Made by a program: the position numbers and the translations under genes. Below, in pieces: positions 1 through 4,773 of a stretch of 34,837 nucleotides of DNA. Positions within the stretch are counted from its first letter, which is position 1. Each line of letters starts with the position of its first letter. Under the pieces are notes generated by a model, which ran no database searches, had not been told where the DNA came from, and saw nothing but the letters and a program-made list of their open reading frames with translations. Source of the stretch: a virus; the IMG/VR virus record IMGVR_UViG_3300030108_000549, positions 1-34,837 of that record; one strand, written 5' to 3'.

Positions 1-351
1 AAAGCCACAGAAGATAGCCTTAAGGCTAGATATGGCGATAAGTATGACCCTAGCAAAAAGTATCCACAATACAATGGAACTATGCAAGTAACGCAAATGG
101 ACATTGTAAAAATGGTTAATTATTTGCAGAAAGCAGAACCAGAAGTTACTGACTACCATCCAGAAGGCGCTGTTACTGTAAGAGCTAGTGCTTACATTAA
201 TACATCTAAGAGTGGCCTACAGTATCTATCTATTAATCTAGAACCAGACTACAAAACACTTAAGGCTATAGAAGAGAAAGAGTCTGGTGTTACAAGTTCT
301 ACTCCAGCACCTAGAACTGTAGATCCAACAGAGGATATTATTCCTTTCTAA
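1..351 (+). CDS. ssDNA-binding-like protein with SSB-type acidic tip (5' end outside window)
   Basis: The frame is open from the first base, so this is the C-terminal part (116 residues visible) of a gene starting upstream; the first in-frame ATG is at 82. The product ends in DPTEDIIPF, closely resembling the acidic tip (DDDIPF) by which bacterial SSB recruits replication and repair proteins. The middle part, with NTSKSGLQYLSINLEP, resembles the 'KTSKSG-YLS' core of small OB-like DUF736-type proteins. Inference: a phage single-strand-binding or replication accessory protein. A terminator follows directly, so it is the last gene of its unit. The tip is clear; the fold assignment is tentative. 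Confidence 0.6.
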   Translation, partial: KATEDSLKARYGDKYDPSKKYPQYNGTMQVTQMDIVKMVNYLQKAEPEVTDYHPEGAVTVRASAYINTSKSGLQYLSINLEPDYKTLKAIEEKESGVTSSTPAPRTVDPTEDIIPF

Positions 352-357
352 ACATAT

Positions 358-379
358 AGGGGCTATATGCCCCTTTTTT
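358..379 (+). terminator. Rho-independent terminator
   Basis: A 6-bp stem AGGGGC/GCCCCT (358-363 with 369-374) with loop TATAT runs into six T residues (374-379). It lies 7 nt after the stop of the SSB-like gene and just before a promoter for the next unit. Confidence 0.85.
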
Positions 380-387
380 AAACTTTA

Positions 388-417
388 TTGTCATTTAAGC
401 TAAAATAGATGTATAAA
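388..417 (+). promoter_or_regulatory. sigma70-like promoter
   Basis: TTGTCA (388-393) and TATAAA (412-417) are separated by 18 nt, directly downstream of a terminator. The predicted transcription start near 424 lies downstream of the first ATG of the following ORF (409), which therefore cannot be its start if this promoter is used. The -10 lies in a longer motif, TATAAATCTTGTA, that recurs at 2135. Confidence 0.55.
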
Positions 418-432
418 TCTTGTAATTACACC

Positions 433-819
433 ATGTCCGCTTTTTATAAAAGCATAAGTCTAGATAAAATAATTCATGTCGATAAGATTAATGAATTAAC
501 ACCAGATCAACAAACAGTTCTTAGAGATGAATTAAGAATTGCTGTTGATGAAATGAATTTTATGGAAAGAAGGGTAAAGAAAGAAGCACCTTCTATAGAA
601 AACAATACTTGGCTGCACAAAGTTAATAAAAAGATAAATATTTGCAATCAATTTATAAGAATATTAGATATGCAGCAAGAACAAAAGACTTGTTACAAGA
701 ACAAATATGAGGAAACACTTTCTAATTTATTAATTAAGAAATTAGGAAAAAGTACATATGAGGCAATACAGCAAAAGGCACATATGTTAACAATAAGTGA
801 GTTAATGGAGCAAAACTAA
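433..819 (+). CDS. Hypothetical alpha-helical protein
   Basis: I do not recognise this 128-aa protein. I chose ATG 433 over ATG 409 because 409 lies upstream of the predicted transcription start and next to the -10 box. The product is charged, appears largely helical (residues 20-45 and 55-100), and has no signal peptide or membrane segment. There is no Shine-Dalgarno sequence before 433, and the leader would be only about 9 nt. Its stop overlaps the next start as TAATG, so the two are probably co-translated. Confidence 0.65.
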   Translation: MSAFYKSISLDKIIHVDKINELTPDQQTVLRDELRIAVDEMNFMERRVKKEAPSIENNTWLHKVNKKINICNQFIRILDMQQEQKTCYKNKYEETLSNLLIKKLGKSTYEAIQQKAHMLTISELMEQN

Positions 820-1082
820 TGTCTACTGAAGACGAAAAAATATTAGAAAAATTAAAAGCAAATAAAATAGATAAGCTAGAAGAAAAGCTTGATCATAATA
901 TTAGAGGTTATGATCATTTGATCGAATATAAAGATGATCATAAATGTGGTTTAAGAAGTGATTGGGTCGATGAAAATATACAGATTGTAATTGATCAACA
1001 TAATATTGAAATTGACAAAGTAAAAAAAATGACTTTGATAGATTTCAGTATGAATGAGATTAAACAGGTTACAGAAACCTAA
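819..1082 (+). CDS. Hypothetical charged helical protein, 87 aa
   Basis: Unrecognised. It is rich in Lys, Glu and Asp and likely coiled-coil in its first 30 residues. It starts inside the stop of the preceding gene (TAATG), with GGAG 13 nt before the ATG. A repeated Asp-His dipeptide is encoded by GATCAT, which gives several TGATCA palindromes in the DNA (890, 911, 935) plus another at 992. The ORF fits without conflict between its neighbours, which supports it being real. Confidence 0.6.
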   Translation: MSTEDEKILEKLKANKIDKLEEKLDHNIRGYDHLIEYKDDHKCGLRSDWVDENIQIVIDQHNIEIDKVKKMTLIDFSMNEIKQVTET

Positions 1083-1096
1083 TATATCCACTACCT

Positions 1097-1128
1097 CGCA
1101 AGAACATTAACCAACACCACGCAAGAAC
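1097..1128 (+). repeat. Direct repeat CGCAAGAAC, two copies
   Basis: CGCAAGAAC occurs at 1097-1105 and 1120-1128 in the 47-nt gap between two genes, the second copy ending 1 nt before the next ATG. A third identical copy lies in noncoding DNA at 4736-4744. Function unknown; possibly a protein- or RNA-binding site near the start codon. Confidence 0.5.
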
Positions 1129-1129
1129 T

Positions 1130-1354
1130 ATGAGATCAAACAACTTTCCAGACAAAGAAATTTTAGATATGCCACCTGATATGGAAGGCGTAACAAGAGC
1201 AAAAAAAGACAGTAAAACTAAAAAATATAGATTTATTGTCAATAATGTTGGTAATTGCCCTATGAAACTAACAACTTTTGCAGAAAACAAAAAGAAAGCT
1301 ATTAAGTATGTAGAAGCAAGATGGAAAGATTGTAAGTGGGAGATAATTGAGTGA
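1130..1354 (+). CDS. Hypothetical protein, 74 aa
   Basis: A small basic protein (N-terminal FPDKEILDMPPDMEGV, then a Lys-rich body and a C-terminal WKDCKWEII). The composition resembles a compact alpha/beta protein, but I cannot name a family. The long antisense ORF over the same bases (1069-1290) would encode a hydrophobic shadow and is not favoured. The stop overlaps the GTG start of a 28-codon ORF (GTGA). Confidence 0.6.
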   Translation: MRSNNFPDKEILDMPPDMEGVTRAKKDSKTKKYRFIVNNVGNCPMKLTTFAENKKKAIKYVEARWKDCKWEIIE

Positions 1355-1437
1355 GGACTAAAGAAAAAATAGAAGCCGCGCAGAAGCGCATTAAAGAATT
1401 AGAAACACTTATTAAATTTTGGAGCAAAACAAAATGA
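1351..1437 (+). CDS. 28-aa coiled-coil micro-ORF bridging two genes
   Basis: A GTG start at 1351 overlaps the previous stop (GTGA), and the TGA at 1435-1437 overlaps the next start (ATGA at 1434). The peptide is one amphipathic Lys/Glu helix ending KFWSKTK. The exact fit at both ends suggests it is translated, either as a functional micropeptide or simply to keep ribosomes moving into the next gene. It is too short to judge by homology. Confidence 0.45.
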   Translation: MRTKEKIEAAQKRIKELETLIKFWSKTK

Positions 1438-2132
1438 TTAAAAAATACGATTTTTATTGGGATGACTGTTTTATTGATGAATTTGAAGAATCATTTTATT
1501 ATGCTAGATCATACAATCCATTTATTAATCAATCTGATTATTATTACCATCCAGTACATACATATAAAGATGGCTCTGAAGAGGCATCTCAAGTAGTATT
1601 TGAATTTTATACACCTTCTGGTGAAGAACATCAAGCAACTATTTGTAACAGAAAAATTTATGATATTGAAGATGAAAAAAATTATCAAAAAATTTTAAAT
1701 AGTATTGAATGTGAACATAAAGAAATTAAATATTTTGTGGAAGATCAAAATTATGAACCATGTAAATGGTATAAAAGTATTTTTGGAAAAGACGAGGGTA
1801 ATAATTACGATGAGCTATTTGAAAATTTAAGTACATTAATAAAAATTCCTACTAACGAATTACCAGCTATTGTTAAAAACAATTGTAAAATCCAAGTAAA
1901 AAAAATTAATTCAATAGTCGAATATTTAAATAACGAAAAACCTAAAAGTAAAATTCCAGTATGGCAATATATGGCACATGAAGAAATAAGACATGGAAAA
2001 ATTTATCATCCATATGTTCACAATTTATTACCTGAGTTAGGTAATGAATTATATAAATTACAAAAAAATCCAATTTTATATGAATATGTAGAAAGAATTT
2101 TAAGACAAGAAACTTCAGAAGCTTTTGAGTAG
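1434..2132 (+). CDS. Hypothetical protein, 232 aa
   Basis: Unrecognised. I chose ATG 1434, not the upstream TTG at 1419, because GGAG sits 13 nt before it in the context GGAGCAAAACAAAATG, nearly identical to the context of the gene starting at 819 (GGAGCAAAACTAATG). The protein is soluble, acidic and rich in Tyr, Phe, Asn and Glu, with an early 'FYWDDCFIDEF' segment and a His-rich stretch near residues 180-200 (AHEEIRHGKIYHPYVH). The His cluster might bind metal, but no known motif is complete. Confidence 0.7.
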   Translation: MIKKYDFYWDDCFIDEFEESFYYARSYNPFINQSDYYYHPVHTYKDGSEEASQVVFEFYTPSGEEHQATICNRKIYDIEDEKNYQKILNSIECEHKEIKYFVEDQNYEPCKWYKSIFGKDEGNNYDELFENLSTLIKIPTNELPAIVKNNCKIQVKKINSIVEYLNNEKPKSKIPVWQYMAHEEIRHGKIYHPYVHNLLPELGNELYKLQKNPILYEYVERILRQETSEAFE

Positions 2133-2141
2133 TTATAAATC

Positions 2142-2339
2142 TTGTATATCACACATTTAGTCTGCGAAGGACAAATCGGAGTCAACCCGATATATTATGG
2201 ACTTACAGCAAAATTTAGACCTTGGTATTTTGATGGACAAAAAGTTTATGCGGGTAGATTATACGAGACAAAGTCAGAAGCAGAAGATGCCGCAGAAAGA
2301 CTTAGGACAGATTGTATGTTGCGGAAATCATGTCTTTAG
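2142..2339 (+). CDS. Small hypothetical protein, possibly the first part of a frameshifted gene
   Basis: 65 aa from a TTG start; an in-frame stop at 2136-2138 leaves no ATG option. The segment around WYFDGQKVYAGRLYETK is clearly protein-like, so this frame is the real one between about 2150 and 2310. The gene ends CTT TAG G, a context in which a +1 slip would continue into the overlapping frame that holds the next small ORF. It lies just downstream of a repeat of the TATAAATCTTGTA promoter-like motif. Whether A and B are one protein or two is unresolved. Confidence 0.5.
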   Translation: MYITHLVCEGQIGVNPIYYGLTAKFRPWYFDGQKVYAGRLYETKSEAEDAAERLRTDCMLRKSCL

Positions 2340-2412
2340 GGTTATAAATGGTAAAAGATACTGGATTAGCACACCACCTGATGGCTACGAGGATAAAATT
2401 TGGCATAGATAA
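2287..2412 (+). CDS. Small ORF, 41 aa, overlapping the preceding gene
   Basis: Starts at ATG 2287 within the preceding gene in the +1 frame and ends in a TAATG overlap with the next gene at 2412. The C-terminal segment VFRVINGKRYWISTPPDGY looks like genuine beta-rich protein sequence, whereas the same frame upstream of 2287 looks like shadow. It is either a separate tiny protein or the distal part of the protein starting at 2142, joined by a frameshift near 2334-2339. Confidence 0.45.
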   Translation: MPQKDLGQIVCCGNHVFRVINGKRYWISTPPDGYEDKIWHR

Positions 2413-2726
2413 TGGCATCTCTTAGATATCATGCTGGACGCATGGTGCTGTATGAAGAAAAACCTACTGTTTGGCGTGTAAAAATAAAAACAAAAAAAGG
2501 CAAACTTAATTTGCCGTTATCTGCAAAAGAATTAGAGCCAGCGCTTATAGAAGCAGAATATCTATATGCAGATGCTAGATGTATGAGCAGAGATCATCCA
2601 TTATGCATAGATTGCATACATCATTTAGTTATTAAGGCTGAATGCGGTCTAGGAATGCCAGAAGGTAAAGCTAGTGGCGGTATATGGGCTAAAGACTGCG
2701 CTTATTTTTGGGAGAAGAAGATTTAG
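2412..2726 (+). CDS. Cys-rich putative zinc-binding protein, 104 aa
   Basis: Begins in a TAATG overlap with the preceding ORF. The C-terminal half holds a Cys/His cluster: CIDCIHH (near residues 65-71), then C in ECGLGMPEG, then DCAYFW at the end. This resembles a small metal-binding module known as a C-x2-C...C...C pattern from cyanobacterial and phage hypothetical proteins, recalled without certainty. The N-terminal half (VWRVKIKTKKGKLNLP) is beta-rich. The last 38 nt overlap a convergent minus-strand gene. Function unknown. Confidence 0.65.
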   Translation: MASLRYHAGRMVLYEEKPTVWRVKIKTKKGKLNLPLSAKELEPALIEAEYLYADARCMSRDHPLCIDCIHHLVIKAECGLGMPEGKASGGIWAKDCAYFWEKKI

Positions 2727-2973
2727 CGTTTAATTTATCTATATGATCCCCAGCTTGTTGAATAATTTTTACTAAGCGAAAGTTTTCTTTTGCAAAAGCA
2801 CTTATTAGATCTGGTACTTCATCAGGATCAATGTAATTAACTATTGATCTAAGCACTATTTCAATATGCAACTCTTCCTCGTAGGATACGTCAGCCATAA
2901 CCCAAGGCTCTACTTTTTTCCTTTTTTTAGCTTGGTTACTGAACCAACCAGACCAAGGCATTTGTAGTCTCAT
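2689..2973 (-). CDS. Hypothetical protein, 94 aa
   Basis: Leftward, convergent with the Cys-rich gene, overlapping it by 38 nt. The N-terminus is basic (residues 10-21, NQAKKRKKVEP), and the remainder is a helical acidic domain (YEEELHIEIVLRSIVNYI, then DPDEVPDLISAFAKENF). No family recognised. It follows an NrdR-like zinc-ribbon gene after 13 nt, suggesting one transcript. Confidence 0.6.
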   Translation of the reverse strand: MRLQMPWSGWFSNQAKKRKKVEPWVMADVSYEEELHIEIVLRSIVNYIDPDEVPDLISAFAKENFRLVKIIQQAGDHIDKLNAKSSSPKNKRSL

Positions 2974-2986
2974 GCCCTAAGAATAG

Positions 2987-3184
2987 CTAGCTTGCCCTGA
3001 GATAGCCAGCTTTTCTATCATTTATTATTCTTTCTGGTGTTTGAATAGTATGCCATTTATGCTCACAAACCATACATAATCTTCTTCTTACTATTGTTTT
3101 TTTAGAGTTTCTTTGTGAGTCAATAACTTTTTGTCTTGTAACTTCTTTGCACTTAGGACACTTCACAAAAGTTAATCGATGCAT
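2987..3184 (-). CDS. NrdR-like zinc-ribbon protein without ATP-cone
   Basis: 65 aa from ATG 3184. It matches the N-terminal zinc ribbon of NrdR, the repressor of ribonucleotide reductase genes: CPKC (C9, C12), KVIDS (19-23), an RRR triplet (33-35) and CMVC (C37, C40). The 24-residue gap between the Cys pairs equals that of NrdR. The NrdR ATP-cone (about 90 residues) is absent, so it could bind DNA or a partner but not sense dATP. An upstream GTG at 3253 is possible, but it would overlap the lysine-rich micro-ORF on the other strand. Inference: it may interfere with host nrd control or regulate phage genes. Confidence 0.65.
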   Translation of the reverse strand: MHRLTFVKCPKCKEVTRQKVIDSQRNSKKTIVRRRLCMVCEHKWHTIQTPERIINDRKAGYLRAS

Positions 3185-3241
3185 TTCTGGATTTTTAAGG
3201 ATTTTTAATTTAACATATAAATAGTTACACCCATTACCAAA

Positions 3242-3304
3242 ATGCCAGGTCACTACGGAACAGGAATGAAAAAGAAAAAGAAGAAAAAAGGCGGTAAAAA
3301 GTAG
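3242..3304 (+). CDS. Lysine-rich micropeptide, 20 aa
   Basis: ATG 3242 gives MPGHYGTGMKKKKKKKGGKK: a Gly/His/Tyr head and a run of seven lysines. Short 'MPG-YG...KKK' peptides of this style recur in marine phage genomes, from memory and not checked. It lies alone on the plus strand between leftward genes, and its stop abuts the stop of the 53-aa gene at 3305. A strongly basic peptide could bind DNA or RNA. No Shine-Dalgarno sequence is visible. Confidence 0.45.
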   Translation: MPGHYGTGMKKKKKKKGGKK

Positions 3305-3466
3305 TTATCTACCAGGAAATAGCGCTCTTTCTAAAGCATCGCAAAGCCTGTCGTCAACTGTATTATCAGTCTTCTTAACCATTGCTCGTACTATATCAAG
3401 TGCGAGTTTTTTTATTGCTGACCCACGAAGGAAGGCAAATAAAATAGGTTCAATAATTTTAAGCAT
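3305..3466 (-). CDS. Hypothetical 53-aa protein, first gene of leftward cluster
   Basis: ATG 3466 to TAA 3305. The sequence starts with a hydrophobic helix (MLKIIEPILFAFL), followed by an amphipathic part ending DDRLCDALERALFPGR. It reads as a real small protein and resembles small cyanophage proteins ending in 'LFP', from memory. It could associate with membranes through residues 1-14, but the hydrophobic stretch is short. It is preceded by the structured leader at 3487-3593. Confidence 0.6.
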   Translation of the reverse strand: MLKIIEPILFAFLRGSAIKKLALDIVRAMVKKTDNTVDDRLCDALERALFPGR

Positions 3467-3486
3467 GGTTTTGTACATAAAGAAAG

Positions 3487-3593
3487 ATCGGGAGATTGGT
3501 CAGTCGAACTCTTAAGACTGCCCTGCTTTAACCCCATATCAAGGGTCGTATGGCTTTCAGATCCGCTTTGCATAGATCATCAGGCTTCCCGAC
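3487..3593 (-). ncRNA. Structured leader or small RNA, 107 nt
   Basis: On the minus strand a 7-bp closing stem (GTCGGGA 3593-3587 with TCCCGAT 3493-3487, one G-U) encloses several hairpins: CAGTC/GACTG (3501-3505 with 3516-3520), CCATA/TATGG (3534-3538 with 3549-3553), and GATC/GATC (3560-3563 with 3575-3578). The CCATA loop contains AGGG/CCCT (3542-3545), which can pair with 3521-3524 to form a pseudoknot. The element ends 20 nt before ATG 3466, as expected of a riboswitch-like or autoregulatory leader. It is neither a tRNA (no T-arm) nor a known riboswitch that I can identify. The strand is inferred from the downstream gene. Confidence 0.45.
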
Positions 3594-3606
3594 TTATCTA
3601 AATATT

Positions 3607-3612
3607 ACTATA
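3607..3612 (-). promoter_or_regulatory. Possible -10 box for the leftward cluster
   Basis: TATAGT on the minus strand would start transcription near 3600, just before the 107-nt structured element. No -35 match is convincing at the right distance; the region upstream is an A/T tract with inverted repeat TTAGA/TCTAA. Confidence 0.3.
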
Positions 3613-3641
3613 AATTAGAAAAAAAATCTAAACGGAAAACT

Positions 3642-3671
3642 AGTGTGCCAATTAAATTAGTGTCACACTAA
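3642..3671. promoter_or_regulatory. Operator-like palindrome with an extra half-site
   Basis: TTAGTGT-C-ACACTAA (3657-3671) is a perfect 15-bp palindrome with 7-bp arms. A further half-site AGTGTG at 3642-3647 is inverted relative to CACACT at 3664-3669. The site lies between the divergent units starting near 3600 (minus) and 3709 (plus), where a repressor could control both. Confidence 0.5.
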
Positions 3672-3696
3672 AATCCTATTCCTGATTAGTTGGTTT

Positions 3697-3702
3697 TATA
3701 AT
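3697..3702 (+). promoter_or_regulatory. Consensus -10 box TATAAT
   Basis: A perfect TATAAT with no clear -35 (TCCTAT at the 17-nt position). An activator, or the operator-binding protein 26 nt upstream, may be needed. Predicted transcription start is about 3709, at the base of a 10-bp hairpin. Confidence 0.5.
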
Positions 3703-3706
3703 AAGG

Positions 3707-3730
3707 ATAGCCGATAGAGGTATCGGCTAT
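3707..3730 (+). promoter_or_regulatory. 5'-terminal mRNA hairpin
   Basis: Perfect 10-bp inverted repeat ATAGCCGATA/TATCGGCTAT with tetraloop GAGG and no T-tract after it. It coincides with the predicted 5' end of the transcript for the gene at 3752. 5'-terminal stems of this kind protect mRNA from RNase E or RppH-dependent decay in bacteria and phages. Confidence 0.5.
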
Positions 3731-3751
3731 GTACCTTGACTCTTGAATACT

Positions 3752-4138
3752 ATGAATCTTAATGGTTTTTATCAAGGCAAATCTTGCCTTGCTATTACTC
3801 AGTTTGAAGCACCTTTCTGCTTTAAAACTGAAAGTAATTATAAATTAGTATCGACTAATTTAAAACCACATAAAGGCAAAGAAGTTACTGTAGCTTGGCT
3901 TGCCGATCATAACTCTGGACGTAACTCTTTTGATACTCAACTTTCTGTGAAAGGAATATTGGATTATAAAGAGGAAAACGAATTAACTTTATATCAAGTT
4001 TTACTTGATAACCAAAACTATTCGTATTTTACAGATGCTAATGTTTGGCAAATAAGTCAAAAAGCAAATGCTACTCCAGTAATCATGATTGGTAAAACAT
4101 CAGAAACTGACTTTGACTACGAGAAATTTAGCTCGTAA
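3752..4138 (+). CDS. Hypothetical beta-rich protein, 128 aa
   Basis: I chose ATG 3752; a TTG at 3743 is possible but less likely. The protein is soluble and rich in beta-prone segments (GKEVTVAWLADH, TQLSVKGILDYK, TLYQVLLDNQNYSYF), which suggests a barrel such as an OB or SH3 fold. It ends DFDYEKFSS. No family recognised. It has its own promoter with a hairpin leader and is followed by a UUCG hairpin, so it may be regulated as a single unit. Confidence 0.65.
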   Translation: MNLNGFYQGKSCLAITQFEAPFCFKTESNYKLVSTNLKPHKGKEVTVAWLADHNSGRNSFDTQLSVKGILDYKEENELTLYQVLLDNQNYSYFTDANVWQISQKANATPVIMIGKTSETDFDYEKFSS

Positions 4139-4145
4139 AATAATC

Positions 4146-4161
4146 GCCCTCTTCGGAGGGC
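4146..4161 (+). other. UUCG-tetraloop hairpin between genes
   Basis: GCCCTC/GAGGGC closes a C(UUCG)G tetraloop, one of the most stable RNA hairpins. No T-tract follows (ATTACAC), so it is better read as an mRNA 3'-end stabiliser or partial attenuator than as an intrinsic terminator. Confidence 0.6.
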
Positions 4162-4188
4162 ATTACACATTATACATTGCACTTTATT

Positions 4189-4635
4189 ATGGAATTTAAT
4201 TTCAATGACGGCGGTAGAGCCAAAGCTGGTTACAAAGGACTTACAGGAGACTGTGTAGCCAGAGCAATAGCAATTGCAGCAGAACTACCTTACAAAGAAG
4301 TCTATGATCGACTTGCAGAAGGTAACGCTACTCAAAGAGTTACTAAACGCATGAGGAAATCAAGGCGTGGCGTTAGGACTGCTAGAAACGGAATTAATAC
4401 TAAACGCAAATGGTTTCAAGACTATATGCAAAGTTTAGGATTTAAATCTGTTGCTACGATGGGTATTGGAACTGGTTGCAAAGTTCATCTTAAAGCAGAT
4501 GAGTTACCTAAAGGTAGAATTATCTGTAATCTAAGCAGACATTATTGCGCTGTTGTAGATGGCGTTATAAACGACACTTATGATCCTAGTAGAGGAGAAA
4601 CAAGATGCGTTTATAGTTACTGGATAAAACAGTAA
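4189..4635 (+). CDS. Conserved phage protein with papain-like Cys/His signature
   Basis: 148 aa from ATG 4189; the TTG at 4177 is a weaker start. The N-terminal GLTGDCVARAIAIA places a Cys at the start of a helix. Later RHYCAVVDG supplies a His and NDTYDPSR an Asp/Asn. This order of Cys, His and Asp is typical of papain-like (C39 or NlpC-like) folds. The basic segment VTKRMRKSRRGVRTARNGIN lies between. Proteins with this layout occur widely in cyanobacteria and their phages as uncharacterised proteins, from memory. Peptidase activity is inferred, not shown. A strong terminator follows 8 nt after the stop. Confidence 0.65.
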   Translation: MEFNFNDGGRAKAGYKGLTGDCVARAIAIAAELPYKEVYDRLAEGNATQRVTKRMRKSRRGVRTARNGINTKRKWFQDYMQSLGFKSVATMGIGTGCKVHLKADELPKGRIICNLSRHYCAVVDGVINDTYDPSRGETRCVYSYWIKQ

Positions 4636-4642
4636 TGTTACA

Positions 4643-4668
4643 GCCCCCCATGCAGGGGGCTTTTTTTT
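4643..4668 (+). terminator. Rho-independent terminator
   Basis: GCCCCC/GGGGGC stem (4643-4648 with 4655-4660), loop CATGCA, followed by eight T residues. It ends the rightward unit containing the papain-like gene. Confidence 0.9.
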
Positions 4669-4695
4669 GTGTTAGTGTATCCGCGTGTGTGGGAG

Positions 4696-4741
4696 CTTGT
4701 GAGTGACTAGTGGAAACTAGGCAACACTAGACATTCGCAAG
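4696..4741 (+). ncRNA. Candidate small RNA: long hairpin between two terminators
   Basis: CTTGTGAGTG (4696-4705) pairs with CATTCGCAAG (4732-4741) over 10 bp with two G-U pairs. After an A-A mismatch, CTAGTG (4707-4712) pairs with CACTAG (4725-4730). The loop is the 12-nt GAAACTAGGCAA. The hairpin is preceded by one terminator (4643-4668) and followed 4 nt later by another (4746-4773), with no ORF between. That is the layout of an independent, roughly 100-nt RNA gene. I see no clear promoter, so it might instead be a processed read-through product. Orientation is inferred from the second terminator. Confidence 0.45.
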
Positions 4742-4745
4742 AACC

Positions 4746-4773
4746 AGACCTCTAGCAATAGGGGTCTTTTTTT
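4746..4773 (+). terminator. Rho-independent terminator
   Basis: AGACCTCTA (4746-4754) and TAGGGGTCT (4759-4767) form a 9-bp stem with one G-U pair around a GCAA tetraloop, then a T-tract (4767-4773). It acts in the plus direction; its last bases overlap the stop codon of the convergent minus-strand oxygenase gene. Confidence 0.85.

Noticed and set aside
1069-1290. Minus-strand 73-aa hydrophobic ORF
   Set aside because: Antisense to a protein-like plus-strand gene; the hydrophobic composition comes from Lys/Asn codons read backwards.
2197-2286. Extension of the 41-aa ORF to ATG 2197
   Set aside because: The other frame carries the protein-like sequence here (WYFDGQKVYAGRLYE), so this part is shadow.
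3540-3593. Hammerhead ribozyme: CTGATGA followed by GAAA on the minus strand at the structured element
   Set aside because: Stem III needs bulges and stem I cannot pair next to any NUH cleavage site in either permutation tried.
3487-3593. tRNA gene (acceptor-like 7-bp stem, CTCTTAA loop)
   Set aside because: No TTC-type T-arm on either strand next to the acceptor stem, and the length is too great for a normal tRNA.
3642-3671. NrdR box for the NrdR-like protein
   Set aside because: The half-sites are everted (AGTGT-ACACT) compared with the NrdR box order (ACAC...GTGT).
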